64,000 bases of DNA, taken from assembly GCA_954871525.1 (NCBI GenBank), contig OX940863.1, positions 41,712,501 to 41,776,500 of the forward strand, written 5' to 3'. The notes beneath the pieces are model-generated. The model did no database searches, was not told the origin of the DNA, and was given only the letters and a program-made list of their open reading frames with translations. This stretch comes from Parietaria judaica (lineage: Eukaryota; Streptophyta; Magnoliopsida; Rosales; Urticaceae). The first letter of the stretch is position 1, and the number at the start of each line of letters is the position of its first letter. The position numbers were made by a program, and so were the translations under genes. Below, piece after piece: positions 23,101 to 35,300 of the stretch.

Positions 23101-24118
23101 TCTAGGTACTCAAATTTCATCAAGAACGCATCGTATTTGCCCTCGTAAGAAAACCAATTTTTAACACTTTTCGTTAAAAGTTTTAACCCATTAACGGCTT
23201 GATATAGAAACTAGGAGATAGCTCTTCACTGTTTAGGTATTAAAATATGTAAATGTGATAAAATTACACATGATTAAGCATTTTGAAGTTCATTTGTTGT
23301 TTAAAATATCGTTTAATTAGGTTTCTTTCTCGGAAAATGGGAAAAAGACTCAGTTTTTTTTGGAGCACGCAGTAATTGTTGAAACTGGATTTTAAGAGAG
23401 CTCCAAAAACTTTTAATTCCAAAACTAACCCCATTTATAATAAAACCACCCTAAAGAAGATCTAGCAACTCAAATTTCAACAAGAACGCATCGTATTTGC
23501 TCTTGAAAGATAATCAATTTTTAACACTTTTCGGTAAAGATTTTAACTCGTTCACGGCTTCATATAGAAACTAGGAGATAGTGCTTCGCAATTTAGGGAT
23601 TAAAATAAGCTAATGTAATAATATTACATATTATTAAGCATTTTTAAGTTCATTTTTTGTTTTAAATATCTTTTAATTAGAGTTCTTTCGCGTAAAATGG
23701 GAAAAAGACTCATTTTTTTTGCAGGACGCATTAATTGTTGAAACTAGATTTTAAGAGAGCTCGAAAAACTTTCAATTAAAAAACAAACCCAATTTATAAT
23801 AATACCACCCTAAAGAAGGTCTAGGAACTCAAATTTCATCAAGAACGCATCGTATTTGCTCTCGTAAGATAATCAATTTTTAACACTTTTCGGTAAAGAT
23901 TTTAACCCGTTCACGGGTTCATATAGAAACTAGGAGATAGTGCTTCGCAATTTAGGGATTAAAATAAGTTAATGTAATAATATTACATATTATTAAGCAT
24001 TTTTAAATTCTTTTTTTGTTTTAAATATCTTTTAATTAGAGTTCTTTCGCGTAAAATGGGAAAAAGACTCAGTTTTTTTTGGAGGACGCATTAATTGTTG
24101 AAACTAGATTTTAAGAGA
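20160..24118. repeat. Mixed A/B/C block with an 1800-bp pentamer-spaced repeat
   Basis: Monomer starts: 20160 A, 20520 B, 20880 C2, 21240 A, 21600 B, 21960 C/A chimera, 22320 B, 22680 C2, 23040 A, 23400 B, 23759 C. The set C2-A-B at 20880 returns at 22680. Shared marks are TCTAGGTACTC and GATAAAATTACAC in A (21240, 23040), GTTTCTTTCTCGG and CACGCAGTAATTG later in the same A, and CTCTTGAAAG in the following B. The spacing is 1800 bp, five monomers. The B at 23400 ends with CATTTTTTTTGCAGGACG, a local change of the T-tract junction. Confidence 0.85.
21960..22319. repeat. Chimeric monomer, C 5' part joined to A 3' part
   Basis: The first ~130 bp are C-like, with GCTCTCGTAAGATAATC. From about 22093 it is A: CGTTAATAGTTTTAACCCA, TTAACGGCTTG, AGCTCTTCACTG and the A form of the dyad. 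The switch lies between about 22080 and 22095. Its A part shares GTTTCTTTCTCGG and CACGCAGTAATTG with the A monomers at 21240 and 23040, which identifies the likely donor lineage. Confidence 0.85.
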
Positions 24119-27100
24119 GCTCGAAAAACTTTCAATTAAAAAACAAACCCAATTTATAATAATACCACCCTAAAGAACGTCTAGGAACTCAAATTTCATC
24201 AAGAACGCATCGTATTTGCCCTTGTAAGAAAACCAATTTTTAACACTTTTCGTTAAAAGTTTTAACCCATTAACGCCTTGATATAGAAACTAGGAGATAG
24301 CTCTTCACTGTTTAGGTATTAAAACATGTAAATGTGATACAATTACACATGATTAAGCATTTTGAAGTTCATTTGTTGTTTAAAATATCGTTTAATTAGG
24401 GTTCTTTCTCGGAAAATGGGAAAAAGACTCAGTTTTTTTTGGAGCACGCATTAATTGTTGAAACTTGATTTTAAGAGAGCTCCAAAAACTTTTAATTCCA
24501 AAACTAACCCCATTTATAAGAATACCACCCTAAAGAAGGTCTAGCAACTCAAATTTCAAGAAGAACGCATCGTATTTGCTCTTGTAAGATAATCAATTTT
24601 TAACACTTTTCAGTAAAGATTTTAACTCGTTCACGGCTTCATATAGAAACTAGGAGATAGTGCTTCGCAATTTAGGGATTAAAATAAGTTAATGTAATAA
24701 TATTACATATTATTAAGCATTTTTAAGTTCATTTTTTGTTTTAAATATCTTTTAATTAGAGTTCTTTCGCGTAAAATGGGAAAAAGACTCAGTTTTTTTT
24801 GAGGACGCATTAATTGTTGAAACTAGATTTTAAGAGAGCTCGAAAAATTTTCAATTAAAAAACAAACCCAATTTATAATAATACCACCCTAAAGAAGGTC
24901 TAGGAACTCAAATTTCATCAAGAACGTATCGTATTTGCCCTCGTAAGAAAACCAATTTTTAACACTTTTCAATAAAAGTTTTAACCCGTTCACGGGTTCA
25001 TATAGAAACTAGGAGATAGCTCTTCACTATTTAGGTATTAAAATATGTAAATGTGATACAATTACACATGATTAAGCATTTTGAAGCTCATTTGTTGTTT
25101 AAAATATCGTTTAATTAGGGTTCTTTCTCGGAAAATGGGAAAAAGACTCAGTTTTTTTTGGAGCACGCATTAATTGTTGAAACTGGATTTTAAGAGAGCT
25201 CCAAAAACTTTTAATTCCAAAACTAACCCCATTTATAATAATACCACCCTAAAGAAGGTCTAGGAACTCAAATTTTAACAAGAACGCATCGTATTTGCTC
25301 TTGTAAGATAATTAATTTTTAACACTTTTCGGTAAAGATTTTAACTCGTTCCCGGCTTCATATAGAAACTAGGAGATAGTGCTTCGCAATTTAGGGATTA
25401 AAATAAGTTAATGTAAGAATATTACATATTATTAAGCATTTTTAAGTTCATTTTTTGTTTTAAATATCTTTTAATTAGAGTTCTTTCGCGTAAAATGGGA
25501 AAAAAACTCCGTTTTTTTTTTGGAGGACGCATTAATTGTTGAAACTAGATTTTAAGAGAGCTCGAAAAACTATCAAATAAAAAAAAACCCAATTTATAAT
25601 AATACCACCCTAAAGAAGGTCTAGGAACTCAAATTTCATCAAGAACGCATCGTATTTGCTCTCGTAAGATAATCAATTTTTAACACTTTTCAGTAAAGAT
25701 TTTAACCCGTTCACGGGTTCATATAGAAACTAGGAGATAGTGCTTCGCAATTTAGGGATTAAAATAAGTTAATGTAATAAGATTACATATTATTAAGCAT
25801 TTTTAAATTCTTTTTTTGTTTTAAATATCTTTTAATTAGAGTTCTTTCGCGTAAAATGGGAAAAAGACTCAGTTTTTTTTGGAGGACGCATTAATTGTTG
25901 AAACAAGATTTTAAGAGAGCTCGAAAAACTTTCAATGCAAAAAAAAACCCAATTTATAATAATACCACCCTAAATAAGGTCTAGAAACTCAAATTTCATC
26001 AAGAACGCATAGTATTTGCCCTCGTAAGAAAACCAACTTTTAACACTTTTCGTTAAAAGTTTTAACCCATTAACGGCTTGATATAGAAACTAGGAGATAG
26101 CTCTTCACTGTTTAGGTATTAAAATATGTAAATGTGATACAATTACACATGATTAAGCATTTTGAAGTTCATTTGTTGTTTAAAATATCGTTTAATTAGG
26201 GTTCTTTCTAGGAAAATGGGAAAAAGACTCAGTTTTTTTTGGAGCACGCATTAAATGTTGAAACTTGATTTTAAGAGAGCTCCAAAAACTTTTAATTCCA
26301 AAACTAACCCCATTTATAAGAATACCACCCTAAAGAAGGTCTAGCAACTCAAATTTCAAGAAGAACGCATCGTATTTGCTCTTGTAAGATAATCAATTTT
26401 TAACACTTTTCAGTAAAGATTTTAACTCGTTCACGGCTTCATATAGAAACTAGGAGATAGTGCTTCGCAATTTAGGGATTAAAATAAGTTAATGTAATAA
26501 TATTACATATTATTAAGCATTTTTAAGTTCATTTTTTTTTTAAATATCTTTTAATTAGAGTTCTTTCGCGTAAAATGGGAAAAAGACTCAGTTTTTTTTA
26601 GGACGCATTAATTGTTGAAACTAGATTTTAAGAGAGCTCGAAAAACTTTCAATTAAAAAACAAACCCAATTTATAATAATACCACCCTAAAGAAGGTCTA
26701 GGAACTCAAATTTCATCAAGAACGTATCGTATTTGCCCTCGTAAGAAAACCAATTTTTAACACTTTTCAATAAAAGTTTTAACCCATTAATGGCTTGATA
26801 TAGAAACTAGGAGATAGCTCTTCACTATTTAGGTATTAAAATATGTAAATGTGATACAATTACACATGATTAAGCATTTTGAAGTTCATTTGTTGTTTAA
26901 AATATCGTTTAATTAGGGTTCTTTCTCGGAAAATGGGAAAAAGACTCAGTTTTTTCTGGAGCACGCATTAATTGTTGAAACTGGATTTTAAGAGAGCTCC
27001 AAAAACTTTTAATTCCAAAACTAACCCAATTTATAATAATACCACCCTAAAGAAGGTCTAGCAACTCAAATTTTAACAAGAACGCATCGTATTTGCTCTT

Positions 27101-28434
27101 GTAAGATAATTAATTTTTAACACTTTTCAGTAAAGATTTTAACTCGTTCCCGGCTTCATATAGAAACTAGGAGATAGTGCTTCGCAATTTAGGGATTAAA
27201 ATAAGTTAATGTAAGAATATTACATATTATTAAGCATTTTTAAGTTCATTTTTTGTTTTAAATATCTTTTAATTAGAGTTCTTTCGCGTAAAATGGGAAA
27301 AAGACTCATTTTTTTTTTGGAGGACGCATTAATTGTTGAAACTATATTTTAAGAGAGCTAGAAAAACTATCAATTAAAAAAAAACCCAATTTTTAATAAT
27401 ACCACCCTAAAGAAGGTCTAGCAACTCAAATTTCATTAAGAACGCATCGTATTTGCTCTCGTAAGATAACGAATTTTTAACACTTTTCGGTAAAGATTTT
27501 AACCCGTTCTCGGCTTCATATAGAAACTAGGAGATAGTGCTTCGCAATTTAGGGATTAAAATAAGTTAATGTAATAAGATTACATATTATTAAGCATTTT
27601 TAAATTCTTTTTTTGTTTTATTTATCTTTTAATTAGAGTTCTTTCGCGTAAAATGGGAAAAAGACTCAGTTTTTTTTGGAGGACGCATTAATTGTTGAAA
27701 CTAGATTTTAAGAGAGCTCGAAAAACTTTCAATGCAAAAAAAAACCCAATTTATAATAATACCACCCTAAATAAGGTCTAGGAACTCAAATTTCATCAAG
27801 AACGCATAGTATTTGCCCTCGTAAGAAAACCAACTTTTAACACTTTTCGTTAAAAGTTTTAACCCATTAACGGCTTGATATAGAAACTAGGAGATAGCTC
27901 TTCACTGTTTAGGTATTAAAATATGTAAATGTGATACAATTACACATGATTAAGCATTTTGAAGTTCATTTGTTGTTTAAAATATCGTTTAATTAGGGTT
28001 CTTTCTCGGAAAATGGGAAAAAGACTCAGTTTTTTTGGAGCACGCATTAATTGTTGAAACTGGATTTTAAGAGAGCTCCAAAAACTTTTAATTCCAAAAC
28101 TAACCCTATTTATCATAATACCACCCTAAAGAAGGTCTAGCAACTCAAATTTCAACAAGAACGCGTCGTATTTGCTCTTGTAAGATAATCAATTTTTAAC
28201 ACTTTTCGGTAAAGATTTTAACTCGTTCACGGCTTCATATAGAAACTAGGAGATAGTGCTTCGCAATTTAGGGATTAAAATAAGTTAATGTAATAATATT
28301 AAATATTATTAAGAATTTTTAAGTTCATTTTTTGTTTTAAATATCTTTTAATTAGAGTTCTTTCGCGTAAAATGGGAAAAAGACTCAGTTTTTTTTGGAG
28401 GACGCATTAATTGTTGAAACTAGATTTTAAGAGA
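24119..28434. repeat. A-B-A-B-C pentamer HOR (~1.8 kb), two copies plus A-B; diverged zone
   Basis: Copy one starts at 24119 (A), 24479 (B), 24838 (A), 25198 (B), 25560 (C); copy two at 25919, 26279, 26636, 26996, 27357; then A 27716 and B 28075. Shared marks: ATAAGAATACC and CAAGAAGAACGC in the B at 24479/26279, CTTTTCAATAAAAG in the A at 24838/26636, TTTTAACAAG, GATAATTAATT and CGTTCCCGG in the B at 25198/26996, and CTATCAA near the start of C. The A at 25919 and 27716 both read CAATGCAAAAAAAAACCC. This zone has far more private substitutions and indels than the flanks (lengths 357, 359, 361 and 362 occur). Confidence 0.88.
24988..24999. repeat. Short conversion tract: C-type sequence inside an A monomer
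   Basis: The A monomer at 24838 reads AACCCGTTCACGGGTTCAT here, the C2 sequence. Its sister copy in the next pentamer (monomer 26636) has the A-type AACCCATTAATGGCTTGAT. Both sides are A: CAATAAAAG upstream and AGCTCTTCAC at 25019 downstream. The replaced tract is therefore roughly 12-20 bp. It recreates the AACCCG-TTCA-CGGGTT inverted repeat in an A background. A gene conversion patch is the simplest reading. Confidence 0.75.
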
Positions 28435-31400
28435 GCTCGAAAAACTTTCAATTCAAAAACAAACCCAATTTATAATAATACCACCTTAAAGAAGGTCTAG
28501 GAACTCAAATTTCATCAAGAACGCATCGTATTTGCCCTCGTAAGAAAACCAATTTTTAACACTTTTCGTTAAAAGTTTTAACCCATTAACGGCTTGATAT
28601 AGAAACTAGGAGATAGCTCTTCACTGTTTAGGTATTAAAATATGTAAATGTGATACAGTTACACATTATTAAGCATTTTGAAGTTCATTTGTTGTTTAAA
28701 ATATCGTTTAATTAGGGTTCTTTCTCGGAAAATGGGAAAAAGACTCAGTTTTTTTTGGAGCACGCATTAATTGTTGAAACTGGATTTTAAGAGAGCTCCA
28801 AAAATTTTAATTCCAAAACTAACCCCATTTATAATAATACCACCCTAAATAAGGTCTAGCAACTCAAATTTCAACAAGAACGCATCGTATTTGCTCTTGT
28901 AAGATAATCAATTTTTAACACTTTTCGGTAAAGATTTTAACTCGTTCACGGCTTCATATAGAAACTAGGAGATAGTGCTTCGCAATTTAGGGATTAAAAT
29001 AAGTTAATGTAATAATATTAAATATTATTAAGCATTTTTAAGTTCATTTTTTGTTTTAAATATCTTTTAATTAGAGTTCTTTCGCGTAAAATGGGAAAAA
29101 GACTCAGTTTTTTTTGGAGGACGCATTAATTGTTGAAACTAGATTTTAAGAGAGCTCGAAAAACTTTCAATTCAAAAACAAACCCAATTTATAATAATAC
29201 CACCCTAAAGAAGGTCTAGGAACTCAAATTTCATCAAGAACGCATCGTATTTGCCCTCGTAAGAAAACCAATTTTTAACACTTTTCGTTAAAAGTTTTAA
29301 CCCATTAACGGCTTGATATAGAAACTAGGAGATAGCTCTTCACTGTTTAGGTATTAAAATATGTAAATGTGATACAGTTACACATTATTAAGCATTTTGA
29401 AGTTCATTTGTTGTTTAAAATATCGTTTAATTAGGGTTCTTTCTCGGAAAATGGGAAAAAGACTCAGTTTTTTTTGGAGCACGCATTAATTGTTGAAACT
29501 GGATTTTAAGAGAGCTCCAAAAATTTTAATTCCAAAACTAACCCCATTTATAATAATACCACCCTAAATAAGGTCTAGCAACTCAAATTTCAACAAGAAC
29601 GCATCGTATTTGCTCTTGTAAGATAATCAATTTTTAACACTTTTCGGTAAAGATTTTAACTCGTTCACGGCTTCATATAGAAACTAGGAGATAGTGCTTC
29701 GCAATTTAGGGATTAAAATAAGTTAATGTAATAATATTACATATTATTAAGCATTTTTAAGTTCATTTTTTGTTTTAAATATCTTTTAATTAGAGTTCTT
29801 TCGCGTAAAATGGGAAAAAGACTCAGTTTTTTTTGGAGGACGCATTAATTGTTGAAACTAGATTTTAAGAGAGCTCGAAAAACTTTCAATTAAAAAACAA
29901 ACCCAATTTATAATAATACCACCCTAAAGAAGGTCTAGGAACTCAAATTTCATCAAGAACGCATCGTATTTGCTCTCGTAAGATAATCAATTTTTAACAC
30001 TTTTCGGTAAAGATTTTAACCCGTTCACGGGTTCATATAGAAACTAGGAGATAGTGCTTCGCAATTTAGGGGTTAAAATAAGTTAATGTAATAAGATTAC
30101 ATATTATTAAGCATTTTTAAATTCTTTTTTTTGTTTTAAATATCTTTTAATTAGAGTTCTTTCGCGTAAAATGGGAAAAAGACTCAGCTTTTTTGGAGGA
30201 CGCATTAATTGTTGAAACTAGATTTTAAGAGAGCTCGAAAAACTTTCAATTCAAAAACAAACCCAATTTATAATAATACCACCCTAAAGAAGGTCTAGGA
30301 ACTCAAATTTCATCAAGAACGCATCGTATTTGCTCTCGTAAGATAATCAATTTTTAACACTTTTCGGTAAAGGTTTTAACCCGTTCACGGGTTCATATAG
30401 AAACTATGAGATAGTGCTTCGCAATTTAGGGATTAAAATAAGTTGATGTAATAATATTACATACTATTAAGCATTTTTAAATTCTTTTTTTGTTTTAAAT
30501 ATCTTTTAATTAGAGTTCTTTCGCGTAAAATGGGAAAAAAACTCTGTTTTTTTTGGAGGACGCATTAATTTTTGAAACTAGATTTTAAGAGAGCTCGAAA
30601 AACTTTCAATTAAAAAACAAACCCAATTTATAATAATACCACCCTAAAGAAGGTCTAGGAACTCAAATTTCATCAAGAACGCATCGTATTTGCCCTCGTA
30701 AGAAAACCAATTTTTAACACTTTTCGTTAAAAGTTTTAACCCATTAACGGCTTGATATAGAAACTAGGAGATAGCTCTTCACTATTTAGGTATTAAAATA
30801 TGTAAATGTGATACAATTACACATGATTAAGCATTTTGAAGTTCATTTGTTGTTTAAAATATCGTTTAATTAGGTTTTTTTCTCGGAAAATGGGAAAAAG
30901 ACTCAGTTTTTTTGGAGCACGCATTAATTGTTGAAACTGGATTTTAAGAGAGCTCCAAAAACTTTTAATTCCAAAACTAACCCCATTTATAATAATACCA
31001 CCCTAAAGAAGGTCTAGCAACTCAAATTTCAACAAGAACGCATCGTATTTGCTCTTGTAAGATAATCAATTTTTAACACTTTTCGGTAAAGATTTTAACT
31101 CGTTCACGGCTTCATATAGAAACTAGGAGATAGTGCTTCGCAATTTAGGGATTAAAATAAGTTAATGTAATAATATTAAATATTATTAAGCATTTTTAAG
31201 TTCATTTTTTGTTTTAAATATCTTTTAATTAGAGTTCTTTCGCGTAAAATGGGAAAAAGACTCAGTTTTTTTTTGAGGACGCATTAATTGTTGAAACTAG
31301 ATTTTAAGAGAGCTCGAAAAACTTTCAATTCAAAAACAAACCCAATTTATAATAATACCACCCTAAAGAAGGTCTAGGAACTCAAATTTCATCAAGAACG

Positions 31401-32393
31401 CATCGTATTTGCCCTCGTAAGAAAACCAATTTTTAACACTTTTCGTTAAAAGTTTTAACCCATTAACGGCTTGATATAGAAACTAGGAGATAGCTCTTCA
31501 CTGTTTAGGTATTAAAATATGTAAATGTGATACAGTTACACATGATTAAGCATTTTGAAGTTCATTTGTTGTTTAAAATATCGTTTAATTAGGGTTCTTT
31601 CTCGGAAAATGGGAAAAAGACTCAGTTTTTTTTGGAGCACGCATTAATTGTTGAAACTGGATTTTAAGAGAGCTCCAAAAACTTTAATTCCAAAACTAAC
31701 CCCATTTATAATAATACCACCCTAAAGAAGGTCTAGCAACTCAAATTTCAACAAGAACGCATCGTATTTGCTCTTGTAAGATAATCAATTTTTAACACTT
31801 TTCGGTAAAGATTTTAACTCGTTCACGGCTTCATATAGAAACTAGGAGATAGTGCTTCGCAATTTAGGGATTAAAATAAGTTAATGTAATAATATTACAT
31901 ATTATTAAGCATTTTTAAGTTCATTTTTTGTTTTAAATATCTTTTAATTCGAGTTCTTTCGCGTAAAATGGGAAAAAGACTCCGTTTTTTTTTTTGGAGG
32001 ACGCATTAATTGTTGAAACTATATTTTAAGAGAGCTCGAAAAAATTTCAATTAAAAAACAAACCCAATTTATAATAATACCACCCTAAAGAAGGTCTAGG
32101 AACTCAAATTTCATCAATAACGCATCGTATTTGCCCTCGTAAGAAAACAAATTTTTAACACTTTTCGTTAAAAGTTTTAACCCATTAACGGCTTGATATA
32201 GAAACTAGGAGATAGCTCTTCACTGTTTAGGTATTAAAATATGTAAATGTGATACAATTACACATGGTTAAGCATTTTGAAGTTCATTTGTTGTTTAAAA
32301 TATCGTTTAATTAGGGTTCTTTCTCGGAAAATGGGAAAAAGACTCAGTTTTTTTTGGAGCACGCATTAATTGTTGAAACTGGATTTTAAGAGA
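28435..32393. repeat. First A-B dimer region of the right half, with two C monomers
   Basis: Monomer starts: 28435 A, 28795 B, 29154 A, 29514 B, 29873 C, 30233 C, 30593 A, 30952 B, 31312 A, 31672 B, 32034 A. The first two dimers (28435-29153, 29154-29872; 719 bp each) are almost identical, sharing AAAAATTTTAATTCC and GATACAGTTACACATT. From here A starts more often with CTTTCAATTCAAAAAC. The B at 31672 is 362 bp because its T-tract has expanded to eleven Ts and is preceded by CTCCG. Confidence 0.88.
29873..30592. repeat. Last pair of C monomers in the window
   Basis: Two adjacent C2-like monomers (29873 and 30233) stand alone in dimer territory; to their right I found no further C across 33 kb. 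Both have GCTCTCGTAAGATAATC and AACCCGTTCACGGGTT. Small private changes (TTTAGGGGTTAAAA, CTCAGCTTTTTT, AACTATGAG, AAAAACTCTG, TTAATTTTTG) show that they are not freshly homogenised. They are probably relics of the trimeric organisation. Confidence 0.87.
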
Positions 32394-35300
32394 GCTCCAA
32401 AAACTTTAATTCCAAAACTAACCCCATTTATAATAATACCACCCTAAAGAAGGTCTAGCAACTCAAATTTCAACAAGAACGCATCGTATTTGCTCTTGTA
32501 AGATAATCAATTTTTAACACTTTTCGGTAAAGATTTTAACTCGTTCACGGCTTCATATAGAAACTAGGAGATATTGCTTCGCAATTTAGGTATTAAAATA
32601 AGTTAATGTAATAATATTACATATTATTAAGCATTTTTAAGTTCATTTTTTGTTTTAAATAACTTTTAATTAGAGTTCTTTCGCGTAAAATGGGAAAAAG
32701 ACTCCGTTTTTTTTGGAGGACGCATTAATTGTTGAAACTAGATTTTAAGAGAGCTCGAAAAACTTTCAATTAAAAAACAAACCCAATTTATAATAATACC
32801 ACCCTAAATAAGGTCTAGGAACTCAAATTTCATCAAGAACGCATCGTATTTGCCCTCGTAAGAAAACCAATTTTTAACACTTTTCGTTAAAAGTTTTAAC
32901 CCATTAACGGCTTGATATAGAAACTAGGAGATAGCTTTTCACTGTTTAGGTATTAAAATATGTAAATGTGATACAATTACACATGGTTAAGCATTTTGAA
33001 GTTCATTTGTTGTTTAAAATATCGTTTAATTAGGGTTCTTTCTCGGAAAATGGGAAAAAGACTCAGTTTTTTTTGGAGCACGCATTAATTGTTGAAAGTG
33101 GATTTTAAGAGAGCTCCAAAAACTTTAATTCCAAAACTAACCCCATTTATAATAATACCACCCTAAAGAAGGTCTAGCAACTCAAATTTCAACAAGAACG
33201 CATCGTATTTGCTCTTGTAAGATAATAGATTTTTAACACTTTTCGATAAAGATTTTAACTCGTTCACGGCTTCATATAGAAACTAGGATATATTGCTTCG
33301 CAATTTAGGTATTAAAATAAGTTAATGTAATAATATTACATATTATTAAGCATTTTTAAGTTCATTTTTTGTTTTAAATAACTTTTAATTAGAGTTCTTT
33401 CGCGTAAAATGGGAAAAAGACTCCGTTTTTTTTGGAGGACGCATTAATTGTTGAAACTAGATTTTAAGAGAGCTCGAAAAACTTTCAATTAAAAAACAAA
33501 CCCAATTTATAATAATACCACCCTAAATAAGGTCTAGAAACTCAAATTTCATCAAGAACGCATCGTATTTGCCCTCGTAAGAAAACCAATTTTTAACACT
33601 TTTCGTTAAAAGTTTTAACCCATTAACGGCTTGATATAGAAACTAGGAGATAGCTTTTCACTGTTTAGGTATTAAAATATGTAAATGTGATACAATTACA
33701 CATGGTTAAGCATTTTGAAGTTCATTTGTTGTTTAAAATATCGTTTAATTAGGGTTCTTTCTCGGAAAATGGGAAAAAGACTCAGTTTTTTTTGGAGCAC
33801 GCATTAATTGTTGAAAGTGGATTTTAAGAGAGCTCCAAAAACTTTAATTCCAAAACTAACCCCATTTATAATAATACCACCCTAAAGAAGGTCTAGCAAC
33901 TCAAATTTCAACAAGAACGCATCGTATTTGCTCTTGTAAGATAATCGATTTTTAACACTTTTCGGTAAAGATTTTAACTCGTTCACGGCTTCATATATAA
34001 ACTAGGAGATAGTGCTTTGCAATTTAGGTATTAAAATAAGTTAATGTAATAATATTACATATTATTAAGCATTTTTAAGTTCATTTTTTGTTTTAAATAT
34101 CTTTTAATTAGAGTTCTTTCGCGTAAAATGGGAAAAAGACTCCGTTTTTTTTGGAGGACGCATTAATTGTTGAAACTAGATTTTAAGAGAGCTCGATAAA
34201 CTTTCAATTCAAAAACAAACCCAATTTATAATAATACCACCCTAAATAAGGTCTAGGAACTCAAATTTCATCAAGAACGAATCGTATTTGCCCTCGTAAG
34301 AAAACCAATTTTTAACACTTTTCGTTAAAAGTTTTAACCCATTAACGGCTTGATATAGAAACTAGGAGATAGCTCTTCACTGTTTAGGTATTAAAATATG
34401 TAAATGTGATACAAATACACATTATTAAGCATTTTGAAGTTTATTTGTTGTTTAAAATATCGTTTAATTAGGGTTCTTTCTCGGAAAATGGGAAAAAGAC
34501 AGTTTTTTTTGGAGCACGCATTAATTGTTGAAACTGGATTTTAAGAGAGCTCCAAAAACTTTTAATTCCAAAACTAACCCCATTTATAATAATACCACCC
34601 TAAAGAAGGTCTAGCAACTCAAATTTCAACAAGAACGCATCGTATTTGCTCTTGTAAGATAATCAATTTTTAACACTTTTCGGTAAAGATTTTAACTCGT
34701 TCACGGCTTCAAATAGAAACTAGGATATAGTGCTTCGCAATTTAAGGATTAAAATAAGTTAATGTAATAATATTACATATTATTAAGCATTTTTATGTTC
34801 AATTTTTGTTTTAAATATCTTTTAATTAGAGTTCTTTCGCGTAAAATGGGAAAAAGACTCAGTTTTTTTTGGAGGACGCATTAATTGTTGAAACTAGATT
34901 TTAAGAGAGCTCGAAAAACTTTCAATTAAAAAAAAAAACCCAATTTATAATAATACAACCCTAAAAAAGGTCTAGGAACTTAAATTTCATCAAGAACGCA
35001 TCGTATTTGCCCTCGTAAGAAAACCAATTTTTAACACTTTTCGTTAAAAGTTTTAACCCATTAACGGCTTGATATAAAAACTAGGAGATAGCTCTTCACT
35101 GTTTAGGTATTAAAATATGTAAATGTGATACAATTACACATGATTAAGAATTTTGAAGTTCATTTGTTGTTTAAAATATCGTTTAATTAGGGTTCTTTCT
35201 CGGAAAATGGGAAAAAGACTCAGTTTTTTTTGGAGCACGCATTAATTGTTGAAACTGGATTTTAAGAGAGCTCCAAAAACTTTTAATTCCAAAACTAACC

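Noticed and set aside
15481..30592. Transposon insertion or inverted segment in the irregular parts of the array
   Set aside because: All irregularities are explained by monomer order, chimeras and 1-3 bp indels; orientation never changes and there are no target-site duplications or terminal repeats.
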